NCBI GenBank assembly: GCA_003117195.1
Contig: BDSI01000094.1
Coordinates: 124,001 to 188,000 of the forward strand
Direction: 5' to 3'
DNA from: Eudorina sp. 2006-703-Eu-15
Lineage: Eukaryota > Chlorophyta > Chlorophyceae > Chlamydomonadales > Volvocaceae
DNA: 64,000 bases
Position numbers and translations under genes: made by a program. Below are positions 12,597 to 23,200 of the stretch, piece after piece. Numbering within the stretch: the first letter of the stretch is position 1; each line of letters opens with the position of its first letter. The notes beneath the pieces are model-generated. The model was not told where the DNA came from. It saw nothing but the letters and a program-made list of their open reading frames with translations, and searched no databases.

Positions 12597-15500
12597 GGGC
12601 CCCGCCTTGAGCGCCAGCTGCAGCTGCGTCCTGGCCGCGGGCCCGTCCCTCTTGACCTCCATCAGGAAGTTGGCGTTCAGGAGCAGCAGTCCCACGTTGC
12701 TGGGGAAGACGGCCAGTCCGCACTGGGGGGGGGGGGAAGCAAGGCGGGCGAGGGGCATGCATTGGTTGAGGGGTTGCTTGCGGCAGGGAGGCACCGTACG
12801 TGCCAGCTACCGGACGTGCGTGTTGCAACCGATGCGAGAGACTGCCCGGGGTGCTGCCTGATGGGGCGCCCCCCCTCCCCATCCATCCCTTCCCGACCTC
12901 CTCCCCTCCACACACACCTTTATGATGGTCTCCCCCAGCTGGGCCGCATCCTCCTGAACGGCCCCGTCGCTGTCGAAGCGCCGCATGGCCCTGGACACCA
13001 CCTCCACGTCCGCTGGGGCACGCAGGGGCCAAGGGAGAGGTGCGTGTAGGCGAAGTAAGGCGCATGCAACTTGGGTATTATAATGGGGATAGAGGGAGAA
13101 GGAAAAAGAAAAATTAAACCCGGAAACGGGGGAGCCCGGTTAGGGAGGGACGCGGCTGGGAGCTGGCCGTAGCGATGGCTGCGTGTGGGCCCTCCAAAAC
13201 GACTGCGGCTCGTCTGTCGTCTGCTGCGCTCTTGCGGTTGTAGCATAAGAGCGCCCGAGAAATAAACCTCGACCCCCATTGCCCCATACATGTATGTGGC
13301 ACGGCACCTGGCGATTTGAACTTGTACAGCTTCATCTGTCGTGCCGTCATGTGGTCGAGGCCCTTGAACCGCGCGGCGGGCCGCAGCCGCCAGCGCGACC
13401 ACAGGGCCGTGACGGCGCAGCCGAAGAGCATCGCCGGGAAGATGCCGTACAGTACGAGCTGTGCGACAGGAAACGCAAGACCAGGAGGGCCCAACATACA
13501 GCGCGGCGGTCAGCCAGCACCGGGGGAAAACGGTGCCGATGCCCTTGTTGGCTGGAAAACGCCAAATGCAAAGGAGGCGATCGAGAAGCGAGCGGTGCAA
13601 CTATCCTGAACCACGGCGGCTACTGCGCGAAGCCTCAAGCGATGCGGATTCCACCGTTCCCATGCCGCTATCCGCGGAATCAATCAACAGATTGATTCAT
13701 GGGTCAATCTATTGATTGATTCATGAGGCGGCCCCGGGTTGCTCACAAACATGCCCCGGCTCGCCGGTGTGCGCAACCAGACCCACACGCGCGCCTGCGC
13801 GTCAACGACGTGTGTTTCCGCATGGCCACCGGCGGTCTAAGTCGTGGTGCGTGTTGGCCACGCACCGTGATAGCGACAGCTAGCTGCACCTAGTACCCAG
13901 TTAAACCCCTGCCCACGTACCCTGGGGGCACTGGCTCAGCAGTAAAGCCAAATAATGTAAGACCTAATACAGCTTCCTCCAACACAGACTCACCACAAAA
14001 CCCACAAACCGGAACAACCGCACGCACCAACCCACCCAGCACCCACCCACCCGCATCATCTGCTGCGCTTGTCGGTCGTCGTGCAGGTCCATCGCAAGGT
14101 GCACGGAACTGCGGGAACGGCGCAACGCAGCACATCATCATCGGATGGGACAGAGAGAGGGGTAGGTCGGGGGGCCATAGGTATGCTTAGCAGCGGTACG
14201 GCACGAACGGTGCAGCCAAGTACGGCAGGGGTGCCGTACTTGACACTCTCTAATGCGGCAACGTCGTACTTGACATGTACGTCGTCGTGGTCCGCACTTA
14301 CCACATGTACGTCAGGCCCACCCAGATGCCCACCCAAAAGTCGTTGATGTACAGCCGAAGGAAGGGTAGCTGCGCGGGTTGATTGGCAACACGGCAGGGG
14401 GGGAGGATACACGAGGCGGATCGCTGGAGATCGATAGATGCGGGATGGGAAGGGCCAGAAATGGCGCGTGGGCTCCATGACGGCGCGGCGACAGTCCACG
14501 TCAGCGGGGACCTGGGGACCTCACATCATGTCTGGCTCATCAGACACAGGAGAGGCGGCTCGCTGTCGGTCGTGGTCAGGGCGGAGCCCCTGCTGAGAGC
14601 CGCCCCTTCCCCTCCCCAGGACGTATGGCCAGGACCGCTTTGGATTTCAGTTCACCCCCTTCCCTTTCATCATTTTCGGTTCAACCTTCCATCCTTCGTC
14701 CATCCTTCCCCGCAGCGCTTCCGCCGCCAGCCTCGCGAGCGACCCACCGTCCGCAGGTTGAGCCACCAGATCCCCGCCGCCAGGATCAGCATGACGGCCG
14801 CCTGGGCCTTACCCGCCGCCACCATCGTGTCAGCAGCCAACACGAACAGGGCCTGTATGTGTACGGCGGAAATGGAATCGTACGGGTGGTATGTACGAAT
14901 ATGAGTGGGCCCTGCCCCGCACACGGACTGCTGCGCGCGCTCAACCAACACACTACATGCAGACAGCGTGTCGCTGGTGCATGGCTCCGAGCGCGGCGGT
15001 ACGGCAACCCGGGGAGCAACTCCCGGGGTGTCTCTTCGGGAAGATCCCCGGGTCCACGGGTCCGTCCGCAGAACCAACCAACCCGCTCGGCACGAATCCC
15101 TCGCTGGTCATCGATTCCCTGTTCTCATCCCTCGGCAGCTAGCCAGCCCCAGTCTAATACCCCGCCCATCCATCTATCCATCAGCCAACCCCGTTGGAGG
15201 CGTCCTGCGGGTTTTCCTCCATCCCACTCCCCGCAGGCGGCAGCAGCGCGGCACCCTCCCGCACCCGCACCTTGAGTGTCAGGATCTGCAGCCGCGTGAC
15301 GGCGGCCGGGGAGGCGGTGATGCTGGTCGCCACCGGGTTCAGGTCGCAGCTCGCCACCAGCTGGGGAGGAGCCGCAGGAGGAGCCAGCCAGTAACGGAGG
15401 GGCGATTTAAAAGAGCCAATGATGGAGGGGCGATTCGAATCTATAATCATGAGGGACCGACGCACGGCGGGCGAGATCCAAAGGTAACGGTGCGAGAACC

Positions 15501-15855
15501 GGAATCGGATGGTACGACTCGGAGGCCTGATGAGGCCCACATTTGATGGTAACAGAAAGAAAACCCCTGGAGAATATACGAATGCTTGAAACCGGTGAAT
15601 GTCGGGGGCGGAGTTGGTCACCGGCACTAAATCGCAGGCAGGTACCTGGTCTACCCGGTCTGAACCTCCCGGCGAACACACGAAGCCTAGCCCGCCCTCC
15701 ACCACTTGCACGTTAAGGTTGCACCCACCATCAGCCCTGTCGCTAGGAAGAACACCACCGCGGTGACCGCCGCCACCGCCAGCACGATCAGGTGCTCCCC
15801 CGATAGGCACTCTGAGGAGACACGCACATGCAGCCGGGTGGGACACGCACCGACG

Positions 15856-15934
<79 letters not shown>

Positions 15935-18040
15935 TGTACGTGCACGGCGGACCGACCGCAGAATGAGTCAGAGCAGGCAAAAAGAAACGGAGCTCAAAGG
16001 GACTGGATCACTGGAAAAGGCAGTGTATGGCAGTACATATCATCATGTCCGCCGAAGGAACCCCAGCAGTGGTAGCGACCCCAACTGTCCCAGCATGCTG
16101 CGCAGTGGCAGCAACCCTAAAACACACACACGCGCGCGCACTCACGGACGTCAGTCCAGTAGCTGTGTCGGTGCCCCGGGCTGCCAAAATTGCAGTTGAA
16201 GAGGAAGAGGATGTAGTCGAATATGGCCACATACAGCATGTTGAACATGGCGTCCGTGAATCGCTGTAGCAGTCGGGCGGAGCGGTGCAGCCACTTGGAG
16301 TGCTCCTGGGGGTGGGTGGGCGGGTGGGTGAGGGGATGCATCGATCGACCCCCGGGGGACGGCATTTGGCGTTGATGGATGAGAGTCCAATGATGAAGTC
16401 ATGAAAATGAGTATTGCTTCGCACGCTGACCCCCAACGGCGGCATGCGGACTGCTCGAGGTGCGGGTGCTTAAGAACCGCCGCACCTCGCCCGGAATGAA
16501 CCAACCGCTGGCGGCGAGCCAGGCGACTCATGTACGGTAACGACGCAGCAGAAAAATTGACCCATGGGTCTATCTGCCGTCCGCAACCGCCCGCAACCGT
16601 CCCCAACCGCCCGCAACCGTCCCCAACCGTCCGCAACCGTCCGCACCTACCGTCTTGCGCATGGCCAGCGTCAGGGCGCCGATGGCGATCACGACCGCGT
16701 ATATAAGGCCCACCAGCGCCCAAAAGATTTTGATGTACACTCGGTAGCCCTGATGCGGGGAGGAGGGACGCGGAGCGGAGCCAGTGCACGGTAAGAGGCC
16801 GGCCGTTGTACGTACGACGGTGTATGGGCAGCACAGCGTGCATGAGATACCGGTAGAAGGCCGCGATACACCCTATACATGGATGCCACGGGAATGCATC
16901 GGGATCTCGCTCCTTTCGCGCCCATGCCCAAACCCTGGAGGTCTGGACATGGACCTTGCGCCATGGTGAAAGCCATGATGTGTACGAAACCACACGGACA
17001 CACCCAGGCGCAATGCCGTACGCGCACAAACACACACGCAGGGGTTTTCTGGCAACGTGGCAGGACAGTACCGGTACACCGCACTGGATGGGCGGCCTAA
17101 CCGCTAAACATTGCACACGCGCACATACTCAGGAGTACGGCCGCAATGCCGTACATGCACACACACGTACCGAGGTCTTTCTGTACGAAAACACCCACGT
17201 ACTCGCTTACCCATATGGATGCCACGGGTGTCACGGGCTGGGCCCAGCGCACCACCTGCCACACGGGGTTGGACGTGTCGATGGGCCAATGCATCGGATT
17301 GAACACCACCAGGAACGGCACCAGCCCCTCCAAGCTCAGCTTCAGGGCCGCCCAGCGCCAGCTGTCCGCGCTGCGGCTGCGCGCCAGCATGTACCTGAGG
17401 GAGGGAGAGAGAGAGAGAGGGCGCGCGAGCGAGAGCGGGGGACTTGTGCGAGGATGGGTGCACACCTGCCATGACGAAATAGCTAGATGGAGGGCCGGGG
17501 CATGCAAGGCCATGGCCCCGGAGAGAGAGTTGCTCAACCTGTTGCAGATCAACTCGGTATCGTTTCTTTCGTGATCATGGTGCCACAGTTAGGTAGAGCT
17601 GCGCGTGCGCACTACTCATGTGCGGTGGGCTTGGCTCACTAAATCTCGGTCTATCTCCTATTTATCTGAGGCACCACGCCACCTCGCCGCGCTACCCCGC
17701 CCAAGCACATCCTCACGGCGGCTGTAACGTTCATTTGTTCACCCTCACGGTACGACTCCTCCGTCCTGGGTCCTCCGCGTATGAATGGGGCCTCCTGCCC
17801 ACTTCATGTCCATTCCCAGGGGCGGCATGCAGCAGCAGTCTGCGTGCCTCATCAACAACTCAACCACACTGGGCGAGCGCCGTGGCCCCGCAGACAGATA
17901 CATTAGCTAATCCCCGATATATAGATAGGTTCTAGGTCCATAACATGCCTCACATGGCGCTGAAGACCGCCTCCTGCAGCGTCTTGTTCTGCTCCAACAG
18001 GTCGCTCTCCTCATCCGCCTCCGCGCCATTCAGGGCGTGC
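181..18040 (-). CDS. Multipass membrane PAS-domain protein, TmcB/TmcC-like algal family (partial, 32 exons)
   Basis: A giant membrane sensor-like protein, transcribed leftward. Thirty-two exons (about 5.45 kb coding, roughly 1,815 codons) join in one open frame. Each has a recognisable acceptor and GT donor, and every phase matches its neighbour. Order of parts: a short acidic N-terminus; about seven hydrophobic segments; a helical repeat linker whose VLERYPTNGKLLRCYGKFLE motif is typical of the TmcB/TmcC TPR-type region of volvocine PAS proteins; PAS-type modules, including NVSMIMPQPFSSRHPGY and ERYVFPVRLCVTKLSG; a Gly/Ser/acidic low-complexity stretch; and a final hydrophobic helix. The 3' end lies left of the window. 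The 5' end is unresolved: exon 1 at 18040 begins after a good acceptor, but its frame is also open upstream, with an ATG near 18103. PAS proteins usually sense redox state, light or ligands; the ligand here is unknown. Family call is firm; function is inference. Confidence 0.8.
1756..1788 (+). repeat. Dispersed repeat family D, copy 1
   Basis: A GGGTGGGCTTCTT..TTAAACACAC block inside CA-rich DNA. Closely similar blocks occur at 5660-5690 and 6391-6420, all in introns of the PAS gene and all adjoining CA tracts. Confidence 0.5.
2848..2926 (-). repeat. Dispersed repeat family A, copy 1 (reverse orientation)
   Basis: On the minus strand this reads GGAAGCTTCGGCTGTCGCC, then GGCTGTCACCGATGACCC, a short spacer, then GGGGTCCGCTGTAACATCC. 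Other copies are at 8294-8379, 26072-26160, 52553-52622 and 61943-61999. This copy and the one at 52553 carry an extra GGCTGTCGCCG unit; the others do not. Confidence 0.85.
5660..5690 (+). repeat. Dispersed repeat family D, copy 2
   Basis: CGGGCGGGTCTCTTAGCTAA followed by ACACACACAT, matching the blocks at 1756-1788 and 6391-6420. It lies in the PAS-gene intron just upstream (gene orientation) of exon 5637-5497. Confidence 0.5.
6308..6343 (+). repeat. Dispersed repeat family B, copy 1 (truncated)
   Basis: CGGCCAGCGTCGGCCCGGCA followed by GATATGTAACGATT, then directly a CA microsatellite. It matches the right-hand end of the longer copies at 12479-12555 (plus) and 31089-31174 (minus). The left-hand part of the family is absent. 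Confidence 0.8.
6345..6384. repeat. (CA)n microsatellite
   Basis: About twenty CA dinucleotides, bounded on the left by family B copy 1 and on the right by family D copy 3. Confidence 0.95.
6391..6420 (+). repeat. Dispersed repeat family D, copy 3
   Basis: GCGGGCGGGTTTCTTTTCTA followed by AATACACAC, similar to 1756-1788 and 5660-5690, again adjoining a CA tract. Confidence 0.5.
6935..7057. repeat. Minisatellite of GACCCACGGCC(C/A)CACC units
   Basis: Imperfect units of about 14-17 bp built around ACCCACGGCC repeat five or more times in the PAS-gene intron between exons 7199-7061 and 6764-6634. The array reaches almost to the donor of the upstream exon. Confidence 0.75.
7395..7993. repeat. 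(GCTAGT)n hexanucleotide satellite, about 600 bp
   Basis: About 100 nearly perfect copies of a 6-bp unit (GCTAGT/AGTGCT). Two length slips interrupt it: a 3-bp insertion near 7574 (..GCTAGTAGTGCT..) and a GCTAGTGTAGTG variant near 7672. It lies in the PAS-gene intron between exons 8495-8440 and 7199-7061. Frames through it are open only because the repeat has no stop codon in those frames. Confidence 0.98.
8158..8212 (-). repeat. Dispersed repeat family C, copy 1 (reverse orientation)
   Basis: On the minus strand it reads CTGTCAGTATTCGTCGCCGG, then GCTGGGTGTGTCTGGGCTG and TTTCTTTTTAAA. It matches copies at 9401-9459 and 27510-27563. Confidence 0.8.
8294..8379 (+). repeat. Dispersed repeat family A, copy 2
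   Basis: Begins near TTTCGTTGATGCAGTGTATG, continues GGTGAGGAAGCTTTGGCTG, TCACCGATGACCC and ends GGGGTCCGCTGTAACATCC. Its left part is shared with the copy at 26072. It lies in the same PAS-gene intron as the hexanucleotide satellite and family C copy 1. Confidence 0.85.
9153..9215. repeat. CCACACCCACAT tandem repeat
   Basis: Units of 6-12 bp (CCCACATCCACA) repeat several times in a PAS-gene intron between exons 9567-9493 and 8908-8855. Confidence 0.8.
9401..9459 (+). repeat. Dispersed repeat family C, copy 2
   Basis: GGTCAGTATTTGTCGCCGGG, then CTGGGTGTTTCTGGGCTG, TTTCTTTTTAAC and a run of C. Same core as 8158-8212 (minus) and 27510-27563 (plus). Confidence 0.8.
10977..11055. repeat. (GT)n microsatellite adjoining a splice acceptor
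   Basis: A GT tract, interrupted by GTAC near its left end. On the gene (minus) strand it is a CA tract ending in ..ACACACAG, which serves as acceptor for exon 10974-10825 of the PAS gene. Confidence 0.95.
12479..12555 (+). repeat. Dispersed repeat family B, copy 2 (long form)
   Basis: Runs AGAGTGCTTCGGCGGTCTCC, CGTATGGGGCGGGTTAGCGCC, CCCGGCCAGCGTCGGCCCGG, CAGATATGTAACGAT, then directly a (CA)n tract. The copy at 31089-31174 is its near-exact reverse complement; 6308-6343 is a truncated copy. The GC-rich 12260-12480 to the left may belong to the same element, but no second copy of it is visible here. Confidence 0.85.
12557..12594. repeat. (CA)n microsatellite forming a splice donor
   Basis: On the minus strand it is (GT)n and starts exactly at the donor of PAS-gene exon 12722-12595 (..CCCAG then GTGTGT). 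Family B copy 2 lies against its other end. Confidence 0.95.
15858..15933. repeat. (CAG)n trinucleotide repeat, about 25 units
   Basis: A pure CAG tract in the PAS-gene intron between exons 16305-16146 and 15811-15729. It is intronic in this model, so the poly-Gln/Ser/Ala readings through it are not thought to be protein. Confidence 0.95.
16575..16648. repeat. 10-bp minisatellite CCGCAACCGT/CCCCAACCGC
   Basis: About seven alternating 10-bp units run up to the donor of PAS-gene exon 16749-16651. Confidence 0.85.
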
Positions 18041-20268
18041 CTGAGGGAGGGGCGGGAAATGCGGTTTAAGCGCAGTTTGTCAGCCCCGGAGAACATAGCA
18101 CCCATAGTACGTGCGTGACTACTAGGTTGGGAGCGAGGAGTAGTTGGGTGCGCGCGGCGGCGCGGGAAACTGCGAGTGATGAAGGGGGCCACCAGTCACA
18201 GCAAAGGCAGTCAAGCCGTATGCACAAGGGAATGGGGCTTGGCTGGGGCAACCCGTGATAGATATGTAGTGTCTGTGCACGGAGTTCAGGCGCCTTCGTT
18301 CCCTGCAGTGTTGATCCCTTTTCGGGGTCCGCTTTAAAGTTCATTCATTCATTCAGTGTTGATGGTTTAATGACAGCACGGCAACTTGGGTTCTGGTTTA
18401 GTGTTCAGTGCTTTCAGAACTGGGACCGCGAGCTTTGGGCGGGGCCGCCAAGGTCGGGAAATGTGGCCGCGGACGGAGCTCTGGCACGCAAGCTGGGCGG
18501 CTCCCAGCTCGCCAGCGATGCGAAGCAGTTAGGGCCATCCGCACGACGTGGATGGGTTTGGGGTTTGGGATATCGCCATCTGGTTAAGCATGTTGAGGAT
18601 TGGCGAGTAACATTAGACACGCGCTCTCCGAGGCGCGATGCATGGGGAACACGCGCTGTTGGACTCCTGCGCTGACCCCGGGAACCGCAATTGCCATGCT
18701 TGGGAAAGACAGTTTGTCAAATACTAGGGACTGAAGTGTCGTGTTAATGAAATGGGACGCGCTGGCTCAGGGTTTGCTGACCTGCGAAATGTACCCGCAG
18801 GGAAGGACGGGTCGTTGCAGCCGACTTGCAAAACAATACTCGGTCGACCCAAACCACAAGACACAGGACAAAGGTTAACTAAATGCGTCTAAATTCGTCG
18901 CAGCGGCAGTAATTACTGGTGGTTGTTATCTGCGCGTGTGCATCCTTACCGTTTCCGCAAGCGCTCCGTCGCCTTGAATGTCGAGGAGGTTTCCGAGTAT
19001 CCAGATTGCATATAGCCTGCTTCTGAAGCCGGCATCTTGTCCTCTGGCACGCTGAGCCGGATGTCATGCGGGCGCCAGGTTGCAAGGCTGATCTGTTTCA
19101 CCCGTGATTATAAGCCATGTAACGCTGATATGAAAATATGTATTATTCTCAGCCCAATTGCGCGCTTACACGTTATCAACGGTCGGCTTCACCCTGTCCG
19201 CCGTTATTCCGCATGCGTGCTTGGGCGCGCTGTGGCAAACATGCAAGTGTTCTTGTAGGAATGCACCAGGAAAAACTGCTTTAAACTTGCTGGAAACTTC
19301 TCCTCTTAGGGGAAACCTTGGTGCCGTACCTATTACTTAGTAGGGACTTCACAATTGGTTAGCCTGAGCCAGAAATTTGGAGTTATCGTTGACGCTGAAG
19401 GGCTCTTCAATGGAGCTTATAAGCAAAGCTGAAGTTATGGGTTTCCGGGGCAAGGGCAATTCAGAGGTCCAACTGTAGTTCACCAGCTCTGACCCAAGAA
19501 ACCGCACGTGATTCATTAATCCGTATAGCTGATTGCAAGCCTGCAAGGCTGTAGTATTGTGTCATTTGTCAAATGGCGGTGATGAGGATTCTGGAGCAGT
19601 GCAGAGCAGAGCATGCAGCGACCGGTCTGACCTTTCCGCCGCAGGCCTGCTGTGAATGCGGTCACAATCAACCTCTACAGTGTCCATGATAAGGTGTCCA
19701 CGGCGCTGCATCTTGTGGCGCCAGGGACTACCATAGGACCGTTGTGTCGGCCTGTGTCGGCACATGGGAGTAATTCCTGGTTTCCCCCTGTCCCTCAGCC
19801 AGTGCTTCGCTCCAAATCCGTCGTCGATGCCTCGAGTTGTGTCTCCCGCAAGCACGTGGCACTCCTGGCCTTCGGTTTGGGATACCGGCAGCTGCGCGCT
19901 TCTAGTTGGGCGCGCTTTGGGCACGAACGCTAGCCCGGTGGTGGTATTGTCGTAAGTTGTTGCCTCACCGGGTTGGGCCACCACGGCCGCACCCCGGATC
20001 CTAGCCCGCATGGACCTCTCGGCCTCTCCACCCGCCGAGCGGGGATGGTGTTGCCACTCCTCGCCGATCAGCAGTCGAGGAAAGGTACAGTCAAGTTAAA
20101 ACTGCATAGGTACAGGCTATTTTGATGAGCAACTATCAGTTTCATGACAGTGTGCCGCAAACTCTAGCGGTTGGGAACAACGAACTTTCGGATCTGAAAA
20201 CATCATATCACTCGAACAAGAGATAATGTAGGTACGTTTAGTTCAGCATCACCTGGTATGTCTTCACC
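18041..20268. other. Gap between two divergent genes
   Basis: It separates the leftward PAS gene from the rightward phosphatase, so it must hold both promoters and the missing first exon(s) of the PAS gene. I see no strong TATA box, RNA gene or conserved coding stretch. Open frames here (18370-18675 plus, 19562-20011 minus) show no family resemblance and no matching splice partners. Confidence 0.6.
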
Positions 20269-23200
20269 ATGTTCCAGCAGCTGCGCAAGCGTTGTGGTCA
20301 AGGATGTTCAGGCGGAGACCTACCACGCGCTAATCCATTGATATCCCCATATGCGTTGAGGAGGCCATTTGTTTGTCACTCAAAAACGAAGGATGCTTTA
20401 TGCAAGCCCCGTGCAACCTCCGTCGCTGTTACTAGTCCAACAGAGACGCGGTCGGTGTCGCTCTGGAACGGCTCTGATGAATTCAGTAGCCTTAATGATC
20501 GCAACGATGCACCACCGCTGCCGCTGCCATCTGTGACTGAGCCGGTCCGAGTGGTCATCGTGCGGCATGGTCAGAGCACTTGGAACGCCGAAGGTCGTAT
20601 CCAGGGCAGCACAGACCTTTCTGTGTTGACTGAGAAAGGCGTGAAGCAGGCTGAGAAGACGCGCGATATGGTGAGCCTCCGTCGCGACCCTCCCTCCCGT
20701 CACTCCCGGCCTCGCTCCTAGAACTAACGGCTTCACGTCACTCATCACACGACGCCGTTTTGCATCGCCTAAACGACTTCATGTTTTGCGCGCCCCGCAG
20801 CTGACCTCAATGCGCTTCACCTGTGTGTTCCAAAGCCCCCTGGCGCGGGCGTGCCAGACGGCCGACGTGGTAATGCAGGCAAGTAGCGTCCCGCTGCGGA
20901 GGACTAGAGTTGCTGCTCAAGGGGCGCACGCCTTCATTTCGGTTACGGAGGGGACTCTCTACCGTAGCTAACAGGCCGCGCATGTAGCCAAGCGCAGCTG
21001 ACATTTGTCACGACGGTTGCTCATGTTTATTGGAGCGCTGTCCTCTTTTTTTTACGGATTGCAGTCCTAGGACACGCTGCCCAGAAGCGCGACGGGCGTG
21101 CGGCAAGTGTTGGGGGTGAGGGGGTGAGGGGCGGTGTCACACGCATAGCTGAACCTTGGCAACACGTCGGAGTCCCCGTCGGAGTCCCAACCCATGCTGA
21201 CAACACGCCGCCCTGCTCCTTGTTCTCGTCTCCCTGCCGGCCCCTCCCCCCCTTACTGCGGATGGTGCCATGGGGCTACAGGGCCAGGTCGGAACCAGCG
21301 GCGGGCGCTGCGGCTCTCCGGACGGGCGGGTCACGCTGCCGTCGCTGCGGGAGATTGACCTGTACCAGTTCCAGGTACGGCAGTACGGCGTGCGGGTTTT
21401 ACGGCCAGGGCCAGTCGGCGGGGCGATGCCATCGAGGGCTTTTGGTCGGGTTGTCCTCCCCAACCGCCGTCGCCATGGTCGCCGTCACCGTTGCGCCGTC
21501 CTGATGTTGATGCCCTCTTGATTGTACATCGCGCGTCTCGCAGGGCCTGTTGAAGCACGAGGGCAAGGCGCTGTACGGCGAGCAGTACAAGCGGTGGCAG
21601 AGGGCACCACACTTGTTCGAGCTGGACGGACACGCGCCCGTCAGGTACGGCCCGACATTCGTTCTCGTACGACACCGGGTGAGGAGTCGGGGATCCGCGC
21701 ACCGCGGGAGATGGGAGGGTGGCGCAGCTGGTGACATGTAAGACATGAAGAGCATGGTGTTAACGGGCGGTGTTCAAGCATGCGCAGCATATCGGTTCTC
21801 GGCTCTCCCGCGTTAGGGTTCGGCAATCCGTCATGTTCGGATCAGGTTTAGGCACGTCGCCGACACTGCGCCCCAGACACGCGTCCTTGTTAGGGAATAT
21901 GCCGCTAGGGAATATGCCGCTAGGGAATATGCCATTCACCAGTGATTCCCGCACGGCTGTGCCTTACAGGGAGTTGTGGTACCGAGCCTCGCTGGCATGG
22001 CAGCGCCTGCTGCAGCCCGAGGAGAGCGCCGTGCAGGCCGCGCAGGCCGCGCCCGACCCACGGGTCGTTCTGGTGGTCGCGCACAACGCCATCAACCAGG
22101 CGCTGGTCGGCACGGCGCTGGGGCTGCCGCCGTCGTACTTCAGGTGCGGCGTACGGATACGTCCCCCGGACCCCCGGACCTCGAGCCCAGGAGGCAAGAT
22201 CCCATCAAATCTCATCGTTTGTTTGAGGCCCACCTGTCCAACCCATCCTCCCATCAACCGACCTGCAGGCGCCTTCCCCAGAATAACGCCGCACTGAGCG
22301 TCTTCGATCTGGAGCCGGGAAAACCCAGTGGCGGCGGCAGCAGCAGCGGCGGCGGCAGCAGCGGCAGCCCCCCGGCGCGTGTGACGCTGTCCTGCCTGAA
22401 CCAGGTGCGGTGCGGTCAGAGGTGCGGCATCGCGGGGGTTCGAGCTGCGCAGACCCGGCCCGATCTGGCAGCGTGCAGTGGGAGCAGGCAGATCAGCCGA
22501 TCGGCAACGGACGGTGTCAAGACCGATGATGTCATCAAACGGAGGGGCGACGGAGGGGCGCGCGCCATGCGACGCATGGGATCCTGGCCTGGGAGGGATA
22601 AGTGCATCTCTTCCGCGGTTTCAATGTCCCAGAGTCATAACTGCATCGTACCCTCTCTTGCAACATCTTTCCCGCAGTCGCCGGACAACCCCTTCAAGAA
22701 CCCCGACAAGGTGGTGGCCCAGGTGGTGCTGCTGACCCCACCGTCCCACGGGTCAGACGATGCCGGGGAGGCCGTGGAGCCCGTGAGGGAGCTGAGGTCG
22801 CTGGCGGCGGTGCTTAGCAAACTGCAGGTGGGTGCTTGCGTGTGTTTGACGCATGGGTGGGTGGGTTTCGGGTACTGGGCTGATGGGCAACTGCCGCACG
22901 AGCCGTCGATGATGACCGTTGGCTGGAACGAGCTGGAACAGGCTGTTATGGGCTGGAACGAGCTGGAATGGGCTGGAACAGGCTGGAATGGGCGATGGGG
23001 CTCGACGGATGAAGGCTGAGACCCCATAGCATTGATTCTTTTGGCTCGACTTCCTTTGTGTTCTTATCCGCAGGTCAACCACGTGCTTGCGTGCCCTGGA
23101 GTGCACTACGCCACCGTGGCCGCCCTTCTGGAGCGGCAGCAGCCTTCGGCGGCGGCAGCCGCCGCCGCTGCCGCCGCCGGCGTCCCTCGTCCCCTCACCC

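Larger units (their letters stand above)
10458..13012 (-). other. Helical TmcB/TmcC-like repeat linker of the PAS protein (exons 11-15)
   Basis: Exons 13012-12918, 12722-12595, 11574-11461, 10974-10825 and 10611-10458. The translated segments are strongly helical, Leu/Ala/Arg-rich blocks such as SNVGLLLLNANFLMEVKRDG and REVWQLMQRPAVRTSAVEAA, ending in VLERYPTNGKLLRCYGKFLE followed by DVRNDPEAAARAY. This is the arrangement seen between the membrane part and the first PAS domain in volvocine TmcB/TmcC-type proteins. Two of these exons border dinucleotide repeats: the acceptor of 10974 lies at the end of a GT/CA tract and the donor of 12595 begins one. Confidence 0.7.
13308..18040 (-). other. 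N-terminal membrane region of the PAS protein (exons 1-10)
   Basis: Exons, in transcription order: 18040-17954, 17394-17211, 16749-16651, 16305-16146, 15811-15729, 15360-15271, 14852-14748, 14369-14302, 14108-14051, 13458-13308. Hydrophobic segments that could cross the membrane include LEGLVPFLVVFNPMHW (exon 2), ALVGLIYAVVIAIGALTLAM (exon 3), MLYVAIFDYILFLFNC (exon 4), LIVLAVAAVTAVVFFLATG (exon 5), AAVMLILAAGIWWLNL (exon 7), FWVGIWVGLTYM (exon 8) and LVLYGIFPAMLFGCAVTALW (exon 10). Exon 9 (14108-14051) is only 58 nt and was placed because it alone restores the frame between exons 8 and 10. Confidence 0.75.

Noticed and set aside
19562..20011. 149-codon open frame on the minus strand upstream of the phosphatase
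   Set aside because: No recognised motif and no joining exon. It could be a missing first exon region of the PAS gene, but its frame and distance give no support.
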